The position numbers were made by a program, and so were the translations under genes. DNA of 64,000 bases from contig CALXFE010000001.1 of NCBI GenBank assembly GCA_944387545.1, forward strand, positions 1-64,000, given 5' to 3'. This stretch comes from an uncultured Clostridia bacterium (GTDB lineage Bacteria > Bacillota > Clostridia > TANB77 > CAG-508). Numbering within the stretch: position 1 is the first letter of the stretch; each line of letters begins with the position of its first letter. Of the stretch, positions 1-9,021 are shown one piece after another. Under the pieces are notes generated by a model. It made no database searches and was not told where the DNA came from. It saw only the letters and a list, made by a program, of their open reading frames with translations.

Positions 1-110
1 ATTTTATCATATTTTTTGGTATTTCCTACTTTTATTTTTTTACTTTGGGTGTGACATATCTATTGTAAACCTATATTTCAAGATTTTCTTTCATTTATGT
101 GTATTTTAAC

Positions 111-149
111 AAAAAAAGAAATTTCATTTTTTGAAATTTCTCTTTTTTT
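111..149. terminator. Bidirectional terminator after prs
   Basis: A 10-bp perfect inverted repeat (117-126 and 132-141, agaaatttca type) is flanked by an A run on the left and a T run on the right, so it can end transcription on both strands. It lies just past the prs stop codon. Positions 1-110 are AT-rich and I see no gene in them. Confidence 0.75.
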
Positions 150-205
150 ATTTTATTAATATATACTTTGGTTTGTACTTTTTATTCGATTTTTGTATAA
201 TTGGT

Positions 206-1156
206 TTATTCTAATACAAATAATTCTCCTAATGGTCTTGCTTCATTTAGTCTCTTAATTGCCTCTGCAAATAATGGTGCAATAGTTAATACTTTTATTT
301 TACTACTTTGTTTTTGTTTTTCTTCTGATAATGGTATTGTATTAGTCATTACTAATTCTTTTATTGGAGAGGCTTCAATTCTTTGTACAGCATCTGCTGA
401 TAATACTCCATGTGTACAACCTGCATATATTTCTTTGGCATGGAATCTCTCTAAGATTTTTGCTGTTTCAATTAAAGAACCTGCTGTATCTACTTCATCA
501 TCAAAAATAATTGCCTCTTTATTTTCAACATCACCAATTACTGTTGTTGCAATAGCCTTATCATCATTGCCTGCTCTTCTTTTATCAATTAATGCAATTG
601 GACATCCAAAATATTCTGAATATTTATATGCTTTTTTTGAACTTCCCGCATCTGTTGCAACAATTACCATATCTTTCAAATTCTTTTCTTTAAAATATTT
701 TTGTAAAATATTTTGTGCTGATAATCTATCACAATTGATATTAAAATATGCTTGGATTGCTGGGTTATGTAAGTCACATGTAATCACTCTTGTTGCTCCA
801 GCTGATTCTAATAGTTGTTGCATTAATTTTGCAGTTACTGGTATTCTTGGTTGATCTTTTTTATCTGATCTTGAATAAATATAATATGGTAAAACTACAT
901 TAATATTTCTTGCTGATGCTCTCTTAAATGCATCGATTGCTATTAACAACTCCATAACTCTTTCATTAACTGGAGGTGTTGTTGTTTGAACAATATATAC
1001 ATCCTGTTCTCTTACTGTTTCCTTAATTTGTACAAATGTATTGTCATTTTTAAATTTCATTATGTCCATTTGTCCCATTGGTAAATTTAAATAGTCACAG
1101 ATTTCTTTTGTAAAATTTTCTGCACTTCTACAGGCAAAGATTTTAATATTTTCCAT
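206..1156 (-). CDS. prs: Ribose-phosphate pyrophosphokinase (PRPP synthase)
   Basis: Cytosolic enzyme that makes PRPP from ribose 5-phosphate and ATP for purine, pyrimidine, NAD, His and Trp synthesis. At 316 residues it has the usual family length. Visible motifs are the flexible-loop region with RSDKKDQPRIP near residue 95, CDLHNPAIQAYF near 130, and the PRPP-binding loop FDDEVDTAGS near 220. The family loop is usually DDMIDTAGT-like, so this is a somewhat divergent copy. A ribosome binding site (AAAGGAG) precedes the ATG and a promoter is visible further upstream. It is transcribed alone, with terminator hairpins on both sides. Confidence 0.93.
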   Translation of the reverse strand: MENIKIFACRSAENFTKEICDYLNLPMGQMDIMKFKNDNTFVQIKETVREQDVYIVQTTTPPVNERVMELLIAIDAFKRASARNINVVLPYYIYSRSDKKDQPRIPVTAKLMQQLLESAGATRVITCDLHNPAIQAYFNINCDRLSAQNILQKYFKEKNLKDMVIVATDAGSSKKAYKYSEYFGCPIALIDKRRAGNDDKAIATTVIGDVENKEAIIFDDEVDTAGSLIETAKILERFHAKEIYAGCTHGVLSADAVQRIEASPIKELVMTNTIPLSEEKQKQSSKIKVLTIAPLFAEAIKRLNEARPLGELFVLE

Positions 1157-1189
1157 TTTTCTACTCCTTTTATTTATTTTTCTATTAAT

Positions 1190-1218
1190 AGTATATCATC
1201 TTTCCATATTTTTTCCAA
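1190..1218 (-). promoter_or_regulatory. Candidate sigma-A promoter of prs
   Basis: On the minus strand, TTGGAA (1213-1218) and TATACT (1190-1195) are separated by 17 bp. The start codon is at 1156. The -35 box matches 4 of 6 consensus positions and the -10 matches 5 of 6. Confidence 0.5.
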
Positions 1219-1420
1219 GTGTTATTCAAAAATCGACACATTTTTTTCTATTTCACTAAATTGTTCTTTATTTGTATTAACGGTTGTCGTAATTTCTTTT
1301 TTCTTCTCTTCTTATTTCAATTGATATATAAATATCTACTATTCATAATGCCAAAAACTTTCTTAATTGTTGAATATATATTACTACTTCTAAAATTTAT
1401 TTTATTAATACAAAAAGCAA

Positions 1421-1448
1421 TAAAAAATCAACCTTCTACAGTTGATTT
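1421..1448 (-). terminator. Terminator of the tRNA-Thr gene
   Basis: An 8-bp stem (1425-1432 with 1441-1448) is followed on the minus strand by a T run. It starts about 37 nt after the CCA end of the tRNA gene. The rest of 1157-1484 holds only the prs promoter and no supportable gene. Confidence 0.7.
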
Positions 1449-1484
1449 ATCAATACTTTCATCTGGTACAACGATTTTATTTCA

Positions 1485-1560
1485 TGGAGCCACTAAGCAG
1501 AATCGAACTGCTGACCTACGGGTTACGAATCCGTTGCTCTACCAACTGAGCTATAGTGGC
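1485..1560 (-). tRNA. tRNA-Thr (anticodon CGT)
   Basis: The cloverleaf can be read directly: acceptor GCCACTA pairs with TAGTGGC, the D-arm contains AGCTCAGTTGGTAGAGC, the anticodon loop is TTCGTAA, the T-arm contains AGTTCGATTCTGCT, discriminator T, and CCA is encoded. Anticodon CGT reads ACG (Thr). The anticodon stem is ACGGA over CCCGT, which leaves an A-C mismatch at its loop-closing pair (31-39). The other stems pair well, so I take the gene as functional. It stands alone between prs and a surface-protein gene. Confidence 0.93.
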
Positions 1561-1636
1561 ATATATCATACAGGAAAAATTTTATCGCATATTTCCTGTA
1601 ATGTCAATTCCTCCTGTACAATATTTTTGTTTCAAG

Positions 1637-2680
1637 TTATTTTTCTGATATTTCCTCTGGCATATTTTCATATAAAGGGATAATAAAGTTTAATGCTGTA
1701 TCTATTGTATCAGAAGCTTCATAAATTTCTTTCATATTTCTTGCTTCAGATTGTGGTGCTAATAAATTTTGCATATATTGATTGGTATACAAATTCCCAT
1801 CTTGTTTTACAATATCAAACTTTTGTAAATATAACGTATTTTGTCCTTTATTGATATATCCTTCTTTTAGAAATTCTACTCCACCAATTAGTGCTTTTTC
1901 TAGGGTATCCCATCCTTGTTCATATGCATATTCTGCTGCATTTTGTATAATTTCTTGTTGTGAATTTCCTTTCGCATTTATATTAAATGGATTATACACA
2001 ATTGTATCGTTATATTCACAACCTCTTGATAGTACTGTTCCTTTTCTTCCTTGTTCTTGAATAAGTCTAGATGCTATAAAATACGGATCTAGATTAGCAT
2101 TTTGTCCAGCTTGTATTAATGCTTCTGAAATGCTATTTCCCTCTAAGAAAGAGCCTTCTGTTATTTCATTGATTCCTTCTTTTGTCTGTGCATCTGCTAC
2201 ATATTTTAATTCGACAAATTGGAATATATTGTCATCATTTAAAATATTTCGAGGATCCATTTGATATTGAATTGCTTTATCAGAAGCACATAACCATGTT
2301 CCATTATCAAAGGTTTTGTCCTTATCTATTTCGCATTTCCAATCTTCTGGATAATCTGAAGAATCTGGAATCAAGTTTAATGGATATTCTGTATTATCTT
2401 TATGTCCTTCATTTAAGATTACATCTTTCCAATCTAATTTAGTATAAAATAATGTGAAAGTCCAATTTGGATGTTCTTCTTTTAATTTATCTATTAAATC
2501 TTTATATCCAGGATACTTGCTTTCCTTCAAATTTTCTCCATTATATTCCACATATTTTTGTTTTTGGCTTTCTTTAATCATCGCAACAATTAGCCAACAA
2601 ACTAATACGAGCAATATGATTGCTACAATTATTATCTTTAGTTTCTGCGGAATACTTTTTATTATTTTTTTAATATTCAT
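1637..2680 (-). CDS. Membrane-anchored N-acetylglucosaminidase
   Basis: Likely a peptidoglycan hydrolase that cuts glycan strands outside the membrane. One N-terminal membrane segment follows a basic stretch; the rest is extracytoplasmic. It shares with the paralogue at 4399-5946 the blocks PGYKDLIDKLKEEHPNWTF, CASDKAIQYQMDPRN, ASRLIQEQGRKG, YNPFNI, ALIGG and GQNTLYLQKFD. ARLIQEQG holds the probable catalytic Glu of glucosaminidases. An ATG at 2731 lies inside a good -10 box (2730-2735), so it cannot be the start. I chose the ATG at 2680 (347 residues), but its ribosome binding site is weak. The ATG at 2722 is an alternative. Confidence 0.78.
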   Translation of the reverse strand: MNIKKIIKSIPQKLKIIIVAIILLVLVCWLIVAMIKESQKQKYVEYNGENLKESKYPGYKDLIDKLKEEHPNWTFTLFYTKLDWKDVILNEGHKDNTEYPLNLIPDSSDYPEDWKCEIDKDKTFDNGTWLCASDKAIQYQMDPRNILNDDNIFQFVELKYVADAQTKEGINEITEGSFLEGNSISEALIQAGQNANLDPYFIASRLIQEQGRKGTVLSRGCEYNDTIVYNPFNINAKGNSQQEIIQNAAEYAYEQGWDTLEKALIGGVEFLKEGYINKGQNTLYLQKFDIVKQDGNLYTNQYMQNLLAPQSEARNMKEIYEASDTIDTALNFIIPLYENMPEEISEK

Positions 2681-2729
2681 TATTAAATTATTTATGATTC
2701 TTTTATAATTACTCCTATTCATGTTTTTC

Positions 2730-2759
2730 ATTATAGCATAAATTTCATATTTTTTTCAA
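2730..2759 (-). promoter_or_regulatory. Sigma-A promoter of the glucosaminidase gene
   Basis: TTGAAA (2754-2759), an 18-bp spacer and a perfect TATAAT (2730-2735) lie on the minus strand. The box overlaps the longest possible start codon of the downstream gene, which argues for a shorter protein. Confidence 0.6.
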
Positions 2760-2762
2760 TAA

Positions 2763-2810
2763 AAAAATAGAAAATATCTTATGCTATACATAAGTATATT
2801 TTCTATTTTT
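2763..2810 (-). terminator. Terminator between surface-protein genes
   Basis: A long imperfect inverted repeat (arms aaaaatagaaaata and tattttctattttt around a short loop) ends in a T run on the minus strand. It lies just after the stop of the gene at 2831. Confidence 0.65.
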
Positions 2811-2830
2811 ATAATTAACAATTGTTATTT

Positions 2831-4354
2831 TTATTTAAATCTTTTTCCTCTTTTTCTTCCTCTTCTTGTTTTTTCGTCTTCAAAATAATCCTCATCATCA
2901 GAATTATATCCATTTAAAAATTCTCTTTTGGCTCTTTCTTTTTCATCTAATTCTTGCTCATTGTTATCTTCTGTATCTGCACTATTTACTTTTTTTGTTT
3001 CTTCTTGTATTTGTGAATCATCATTATTTTCTTCTAATAGAGAATTATCATTGTCTTGTATCTCTTGGTCATTATAATCATTAAAATTATTGTCATTGTC
3101 ATAATAATCATCATAATCTTCATTAGTATAATCATAATCATTATAATAATCATCTTCTTCATTCATTCCTGCAAATGGAACTCCTGAAAATTCTTCTGCA
3201 TAGGCCCTATTTCTTCTACGTTTTATGATAATCACTATCACAATTATCAATATAATTATAGCTACTCCACCTGCTATCAAAAGTATTTTTCTTTGCTCTT
3301 CTTTTTGTTTTTCTTCTTGTTCTTTTGCTAATGCCTCTTCATCTACTAGTGATTTATTCACTGTTACTTGATATGTAGCTACATTGTTTCCTTCTGCATC
3401 TGTAACTAATATTGTAATTGTATTATCTCCTTCTTTTAATTCTTCATTGCCTAATATTTCTACTGTATAGCTAGGATCTGTTGCTACAGCTTGTATGTCT
3501 AATGATGTATCTTCCCCAATATATTTAACTGTATATTCATATACATCTGTTGCAAAAGAAGGATTTAATTCTAAATTGGCAATTTTTATACTTGATAATC
3601 CATTTTTCACCTCTGCAGGCTCTTCTGTATTCTCTTCTGTCTGTTCTTCTTCTCCTTCTCTTGTTACATTTATTGTATATGTTTTTGTTGTTCCATTTTC
3701 TGCTGTAACTGTAACATTTAATGCATTCGCACCTTTTTGAAGTGTTTTAGTTCCTGTTCCTGATACTTTTGCTTTTGAATCTGAAGGTGTTGCATATACT
3801 TCTACACTTTCTACATCTTCTGGTACTGTAACATTATATGTTGTTGTAGCAGGTCTAAATCCTGTAAAGTCATTTGGTCTTATTCCTAGATTGCTTAAAT
3901 TTGCATTGCTTGATTTTTCTGTTGTTGTAGAGGTTCCAGATGAATTTCCTGTGGATGCGTTACCTGGTGTTGAACCTCCTGAAGATGGGCTTGCTACTGT
4001 AATCGTTCCTCCCGTTGAACCTGTATAAGCCTCTGAAGTATTAGAATCAGCCATATCTACCGCCACTGCTGTAATTCTTATTGAACCTGTTCCATTAATT
4101 TTAACATCTACGCTAGCTGAACCGTTATCTACAAACACACTATTGGGTGATACTGTAGCATTCCCTGATACACTTAAATCTACTCTTCCAGATACTCCAC
4201 TTCCTGTAACTGTAGCCGTTACAGTTTCTCCCACATTTGCTGTTGATTTTGAGAAAGAGATAGTTAACCCAGCCGCTTGTGATTTTGGAGAGAATATCAT
4301 TATTAGTACCAAAATTAATATAGCACATATTATATTTTTATATTTAATTTTCAT
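2831..4354 (-). CDS. Cadherin-like beta-sandwich membrane protein with acidic tail
   Basis: A 507-residue surface protein of unknown role. Visible parts in order: signal peptide (1-27), an Ig-like region containing TANVGETVTATVTGSG (about 30-120), a Ser/Gly/Thr linker, two cadherin-like beta-sandwich domains (about 152-233 and 250-335; both contain a Y-x-V-x-V-P/K strand and a KxLxxGxN turn), a transmembrane helix (about 357-377), then a cytoplasmic tail very rich in Asp, Asn and Glu that ends in a basic stretch. AGGAGG precedes the ATG. It sits between the two glucosaminidase genes, so a role in wall assembly or anchoring is plausible, but that is inference. Confidence 0.75.
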   Translation of the reverse strand: MKIKYKNIICAILILVLIMIFSPKSQAAGLTISFSKSTANVGETVTATVTGSGVSGRVDLSVSGNATVSPNSVFVDNGSASVDVKINGTGSIRITAVAVDMADSNTSEAYTGSTGGTITVASPSSGGSTPGNASTGNSSGTSTTTEKSSNANLSNLGIRPNDFTGFRPATTTYNVTVPEDVESVEVYATPSDSKAKVSGTGTKTLQKGANALNVTVTAENGTTKTYTINVTREGEEEQTEENTEEPAEVKNGLSSIKIANLELNPSFATDVYEYTVKYIGEDTSLDIQAVATDPSYTVEILGNEELKEGDNTITILVTDAEGNNVATYQVTVNKSLVDEEALAKEQEEKQKEEQRKILLIAGGVAIIILIIVIVIIIKRRRNRAYAEEFSGVPFAGMNEEDDYYNDYDYTNEDYDDYYDNDNNFNDYNDQEIQDNDNSLLEENNDDSQIQEETKKVNSADTEDNNEQELDEKERAKREFLNGYNSDDEDYFEDEKTRRGRKRGKRFK

Positions 4355-4398
4355 ATGTTCCTCCTCTTTTTTTATATCATAAGCTATTTTTAATTTAT

Positions 4399-5946
4399 TT
4401 AGAATGAAGTAATGACTCCCATAATATAATTCTTAACTAAAACATAGTCACTCGCACTAATATTTCCATCTTTGTTTACATCTGCTGCACTTTTAGCAGT
4501 TTCGTTTAATGTGGTGGTTCCCATAATATGGTTTTTTATTAACACATAGTCACTCGCTGTTATTTTCCCGTCACCATTAACATCACCTTTTTTGACTGTT
4601 GGTGTTTCTCCAGTATTTCCAGTATTTCCTGAATTTCCATTGTTGTTATTTTCACTGTTATTTGTATTATTGCCATTACTATTTCCATCATCACCTAATG
4701 GTAATAAATATAATTTATATTGTGACTCATAATCATAGGTTTCTCTAGCAACATACCCTTCTTGTCCAGTTGATTTTCTTATTTTATCCCAATATGTTCC
4801 TGCAACTTTTGATGTTGCTTTTTCAATTCTTGTAACAATTTCACCACTAGCTACTGATCCAATTACGGAACCATTTGGCGTACTTCTTAAATTTAATCCT
4901 GTTGTTGAATTAACTTTTACGATATCTCCTGATACGGTTGCATCACTGCTTCCATTTGGTCTGCTACATGCTGTGCTTGGCATATTTTTATATAATGGTA
5001 TAATAAATGTATGTGATGAACTGATAGAGTTTGTACTTGAATATGTATTTCTTAATGTTGTTCCTTCACTTTGTGCAGCCATTAGATTTTGCATATATTG
5101 ATGCCAATATAATCCATTGTATTGATTTTCTACATCAAATTTTTGCAAATACAATGTATTTTGTCCTTGATTTATATAGTCTTTTGCAATAAAGTTAATT
5201 CCGCCTATAATTGCTTTTTCTAATGTATTCCATCCTTGATTTTTTGCATAATTAATTGCATTTTCTATTTCTTCTGCATCTGAATTTCCTGTTGCTCCTA
5301 TATTAAATGGATTATAATATCCACTTGCTCCTGATGATGTTGCTGAACCATTTCTTCCTTGTTCTTGAATTAATCTTGCCACTATATAATATGGATTGAT
5401 TTTTGTTGCATTAGCTGAGTTTGCAATTTCATTTGCATGTCCCGCTAAAAAAGTACCATTAATCATAGAATTGATTGCATTTATATCACAGCCATTTATG
5501 GTTAATTCTTCAAATTGGAAAATATCTGATGAATTTAATGAATTTCTTGGATCCATCATATATTCAATTGCTGCTTGTGATGCACATCTCCAACTACCAT
5601 TTTTATATGAACAGATTGGACAAATCCATTGGCCTTGATAGTTATTTGTTGCTTGTATCATATTTCTTGGGCTTACATCATGTCCTGTATATTCATTTGC
5701 TATAACATCACTCCAATTTAAGTCCGTATATAATACCTTAAATGTCCAATTAGGATATTGTGCTTGTAACGTTTTTATTTTTTCTTTAAATCCTGGGTAT
5801 AAAGATTCATTAATCCCATTTATATCTGAACTAATTGATTGTGAAACAGCATATGTTTCATTATTAAATAATGATATTAAACTATATGCTAATAATGTTA
5901 AAATTAATACAATTGAAATAAAATTTTTTAATTTTACTTTTTTCAT
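4399..5946 (-). CDS. Secreted glucosaminidase with SH3b and dockerin domains
   Basis: A 515-residue secreted peptidoglycan hydrolase. Signal peptide 1-32; glucosaminidase region about 50-325 (ARLIQEQGRNG, YNPFNIGATGN, GWNTLEKAIIGG, GQNTLYLQKFD); SH3b domain about 345-410 (GLNLRSTPNGSVIG, GTYWDKIRKSTGQEGYV); Asn/Gly linker; C-terminal dockerin with two Ca-binding repeats, DVNGDGKITASDYVLIKNHI and DVNKDGNISASDYVLVKNYI. Dockerins bind cohesins, so the enzyme may be held on a surface scaffold; no clear cohesin is encoded in this window. A ribosome binding site (AAAGGAGAG) fixes the start. Paralogue of the gene at 1637. Confidence 0.85.
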   Translation of the reverse strand: MKKVKLKNFISIVLILTLLAYSLISLFNNETYAVSQSISSDINGINESLYPGFKEKIKTLQAQYPNWTFKVLYTDLNWSDVIANEYTGHDVSPRNMIQATNNYQGQWICPICSYKNGSWRCASQAAIEYMMDPRNSLNSSDIFQFEELTINGCDINAINSMINGTFLAGHANEIANSANATKINPYYIVARLIQEQGRNGSATSSGASGYYNPFNIGATGNSDAEEIENAINYAKNQGWNTLEKAIIGGINFIAKDYINQGQNTLYLQKFDVENQYNGLYWHQYMQNLMAAQSEGTTLRNTYSSTNSISSSHTFIIPLYKNMPSTACSRPNGSSDATVSGDIVKVNSTTGLNLRSTPNGSVIGSVASGEIVTRIEKATSKVAGTYWDKIRKSTGQEGYVARETYDYESQYKLYLLPLGDDGNSNGNNTNNSENNNNGNSGNTGNTGETPTVKKGDVNGDGKITASDYVLIKNHIMGTTTLNETAKSAADVNKDGNISASDYVLVKNYIMGVITSF

Positions 5947-6081
5947 TGTTTCTCTCCTTTAAATTTCTTTCGTTTATTTATCTTGTTATCTTTTTACAAT
6001 TTTGTATAATTTTTGACATTAACATTATACCATTAGCATTTTTTTTAGTCAAGAAATTCGCTTTCTATTTTGTTAATTATT

Positions 6082-6125
6082 ATAGAAAATTGCCAAAAGA
6101 GGAATGCTCTTTTGGCAATTTTTTT
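6082..6125. terminator. Terminator hairpin after rseP
   Basis: A strong stem (AAATTGCCAAAAGA with TCTTTTGGCAATTT) is flanked by T-rich sequence on both strands; the better T run is on the plus strand. It lies about 20 nt past the rseP stop codon. Confidence 0.65.
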
Positions 6126-6142
6126 ACAAACATATTGATTCA

Positions 6143-7394
6143 TTAAAATAATCTTAGTATATCATTATATGAAACATATATAGATAAAGCTATTAATATA
6201 GAGAATCCTAACAGTTGTATATTAATTTCATTTTCTTGTTTCATTGGTTTTCCTCTTATAGCTTCTATAATTAAAATTAAAATTTTTCCTCCATCTAATG
6301 CTGGAATTGGTAATAAATTGGTTACTCCTAGAGATATAGATATTAATGCCATCAAATATATAAATTCCTTAAATCCATTTGTTTTTGAAACCATTTCTCC
6401 AATTCCTATAGGTCCTGTCATTTGGTCTACTCCTACTTTTCCTGTAAATAATTGTTTTACGTTATCTACAATCGAAAATGCAAATTCTTTTGTTTCCATT
6501 ACGCCATAGAAACATCTATTTAGAAATGTATCTGGCGCCATTTTCATATTAACACCTAAAAAATAAGATGAAACATAATCTGGTGTAAATTCTATATTGA
6601 TTTCTGCATTACCTCTTTTGACGGTTAAAAGTATAGTTTTCAATCCTTCTTGTTGTAAAGCCTCTACTATTTTATTGGCATCTCCATTTATTTCTGTATT
6701 ATTAACTTTTGTTATAACATCATTTGCTTGTATTCCTTGTTTTTCACTACTGCTTCCTTTTTCGACAGTAATGACCTTACATTTTTCATCTAAATACATT
6801 CCTGTTACTTTTGATTTTACTTCTGTTGGTTTTATATTAAATTCTAGAATTTCTCCATTTCTATCAACCTTTGCTGCTATTTCTTCTCCTTTTGATTTGC
6901 TCATTATCTTATCTAAATCATATTTTGTCTTCACTTTTTTTCCATTTAATTCTACAATTTTATCTCCACTTTGAATCCCAACTTGTGCTGCTGCATATTC
7001 AGGAATTGTTGAATCTACTTCATTAGAAATATATACCCCTGATGTTGCCATTACAATAGCATACACAACGACTGCAAATATAATATTTACAATAGCACCT
7101 GCTGCACATATTGCTATTCTTTTAGGAATACTTGCTTTAGAAAAAGATCTATCATCTTCTGACCTTTCGTCTTCGCCTTCCATACTAACATATCCACCGT
7201 AAAGGAATTGCTCTTAAAGAATATTTTGTTTCTTTTCCTTGTTTATTCCAAATTTTGGGACCAAATCCTATAGAAAATTCATTTACCTTTACTTTACAAA
7301 GTTTGGCCACCAAAAAGTGACCAAGCTCATGTATCAATATTAGAAATCCTAATAATATAATAATTTTTATTGCTGATATAATAAATGTTATCAA
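6143..7394 (-). CDS. rseP: RseP/RasP site-2 zinc protease, read through a +1 shift at CGG
   Basis: Intramembrane M50 metalloprotease that cuts anti-sigma factors and signal-peptide remnants. Codons 1-65 (7394-7200) hold a first membrane helix with the zinc site HELGH at residues 22-26. The frame then breaks at CGG (7199-7197), and reading on gives only RWIC and a stop. Skipping the C at 7199 gives GGYVSMEGEDE, the family sequence after PL, and a continuous 416-residue protein: PDZ domain near 130-220 and the second active-site block PALDGGK near 360. All other parts are intact. Either CGG is recoded here or the gene is freshly broken; the same event in two other genes favours recoding. Confidence 0.85.
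7196..7202 (-). other. Recoding site 1: TTA-C-GGT in rseP
   Basis: Minus-strand zero frame reads CCT TTA CGG TGG ATA TGT TAG. Dropping the C at 7199 reads CCT TTA GGT GGA TAT GTT, which restores the conserved IPLGGYV. The shift is +1 and the codon at the shift is CGG. Confidence 0.8.
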
Positions 7395-7436
7395 CTTTTT
7401 CCTCCTCTATATATGATACGTTCCATTATGGGAGTA

Positions 7437-7474
7437 AAATGTCCCATTGGGAAACGTCCCCAATAGGACATTTT
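7437..7474. repeat. REP-like palindrome, copy near cdsA
   Basis: Near-perfect palindrome with arms aaaatgtccnattggg and ccccaatnggacatttt around AAACGT. It overlaps the cdsA stop codon and probably serves as a terminator. It shares the GTCC, GGGGACG and GGACA words with copies at 14102, 42518, 56468 and 56608. Confidence 0.6.
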
Positions 7475-8276
7475 ATATAAACATAAATAATACGTATGCA
7501 AATGGTGCTAAAAATATTAAACTGTCTATTCTATCTAGCATACCACCATGTCCTGGAATTAAATTGCTATAATCTTTTATATCTACATATCTTTTTATGC
7601 TAGAAGCTGCAAAGTCTCCTATTTGACCTATTACACTTAATATAATGCCAATGATTCCTATTGCTAAATAAGAATAACTCATTCCCCAGAAGGTATTTGC
7701 TACATAAGTATATATTAGCATTATCACGACTGCACCTACTGTTCCTGCTATACAACCTTCTATTGATTTTTTAGGGCTAATTTTACTAAATTTATGCTTT
7801 CCAAAATGTTTTCCGATAAAATAAGCAAATATATCTGTTCCCCATGCTGCAAATATAGCATACCAAATCAAAATATTTCCATTTTGCATTCCATTTATTT
7901 TAGCAAAAAACATAAGTAATGTGACAACATACATAATTCCAAAAAATGTATATGCTATATCTTTAAAACTGGTTTTCATTTCTGTTACAATTACTTGTAT
8001 GAATAATATCAATAATAGTACTGGAATTGCCAAAATAGAAGTTGTTACTAACTGTTCTTCTGGTATAACATGTATAAGTGCTATACTAATACAACTAAGA
8101 TATCCTATCCATCTTACTGGTTTGGCAATTTTCGCAATTGCGTTAAAATATTCGTCCATTGCTAGTATCGCAATGATTGCTAAAGCAATATCTACAACAT
8201 ATACATTTCCAATAATTAATACGATTAATACCAATGGAAATCCTAATAAGCCTGATGTGATTCTTTTTATATCCAT
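7473..8276 (-). CDS. cdsA: Phosphatidate cytidylyltransferase
   Basis: Integral membrane enzyme that makes CDP-diacylglycerol for phospholipid synthesis. 267 residues, about seven to eight membrane helices, and the C-terminal signature: SPKKSIEGCIAG near 165 and SSIKRYVDIKDYSNLIPGHG then GMLDRIDS near 225-250. The start is set by GGAGT five bases before ATG at 8276; a longer frame starting at 8345 would overlap uppS. It follows uppS by 19 nt in one operon. The usual next gene, dxr, is absent and rseP follows directly. Confidence 0.93.
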   Translation of the reverse strand: MDIKRITSGLLGFPLVLIVLIIGNVYVVDIALAIIAILAMDEYFNAIAKIAKPVRWIGYLSCISIALIHVIPEEQLVTTSILAIPVLLLILFIQVIVTEMKTSFKDIAYTFFGIMYVVTLLMFFAKINGMQNGNILIWYAIFAAWGTDIFAYFIGKHFGKHKFSKISPKKSIEGCIAGTVGAVVIMLIYTYVANTFWGMSYSYLAIGIIGIILSVIGQIGDFAASSIKRYVDIKDYSNLIPGHGGMLDRIDSLIFLAPFAYVLFMFI

Positions 8277-8295
8277 AACTACTCCTTTTCTTCTT

Positions 8296-9006
8296 TTAAT
8301 TTGCCCCAAATTTTCTCGTTCTTTTTTCATATTCAATAATAGCATTATCTAAATCTTCCTCTGTAAAATCCGGCCAATTTTTATCTATAAATAAAAATTC
8401 ACTATATACTAATTGCCATGGTAAGAAATTACTTAATCTCAATTCGCCACTTGTTCTTATTAATAAGTCTGGATCTGGCTGATGTTTTGTATATAAGTTA
8501 TTTGAAACCATATCTTCAGATATATCTTCTATCTCTATTTTTCCATCTTTAACGTCTTTTGCTATACTTTTTATGGCCTTTACAATTTCATCTCTTCCAC
8601 CATAGTTTAATGCAATATTAAATGTTACACCTGTATTATTTTTTGTTCTTTCCATACATTTATGTATGCTTTTTTGCATTCCTACTGACAAGGCTGATAT
8701 ATCGCCTAATATTTTTACTCTTATATTTTCTGTGTCTGCTCTCTTAGCATAATCATCAAGATAATTTTGCAAAAGCAACATTAATGATTTCACTTCATCT
8801 TCTGTTCTTTTCCAATTTTCTGTAGAAAAAGCATATACAGTTATATATTCTAGTCCGATTTTATTGGCATATCTTACTATAGCTTCTAATGTTTTGGCCC
8901 CTTCTTTATGTCCATAACTAGCCGGTTTTCCTTGTGCTTTTGCCCATCTTCTATTTCCATCCATAATAATAGCAATATGTCTAGGCATATATTTTTTATC
9001 AAACAT
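8296..9006 (-). CDS. uppS: Undecaprenyl diphosphate synthase (cis-prenyltransferase)
   Basis: Extends farnesyl diphosphate with isopentenyl units to the C55 lipid carrier for peptidoglycan. 236 residues with family motifs AIIMDGNRRWAKAQGKP (catalytic Asp in MDGN), GHKEGAKTLE, YAFSTENWKR, NYGGRDEI and LIRTSGELRLSNFLPWQ. It follows ispA by 15 nt, so substrate (FPP) and product enzymes are made from one transcript. Confidence 0.96.
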   Translation of the reverse strand: MFDKKYMPRHIAIIMDGNRRWAKAQGKPASYGHKEGAKTLEAIVRYANKIGLEYITVYAFSTENWKRTEDEVKSLMLLLQNYLDDYAKRADTENIRVKILGDISALSVGMQKSIHKCMERTKNNTGVTFNIALNYGGRDEIVKAIKSIAKDVKDGKIEIEDISEDMVSNNLYTKHQPDPDLLIRTSGELRLSNFLPWQLVYSEFLFIDKNWPDFTEEDLDNAIIEYEKRTRKFGAN

Positions 9007-9021
9007 GTTGTGTTCTCCCTC

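Noticed and set aside
1219-1683. A 154-codon plus-strand ORF over the tRNA-Thr gene
   Set aside because: It runs through the tRNA, has no ribosome binding site and reads as low-complexity shadow.
2831-4354. The N-terminal Ig-like region of the cadherin-like protein as a cohesin for the neighbouring dockerin
   Set aside because: The strand pattern is too short and lacks clear cohesin landmarks. I keep it only as something to test.
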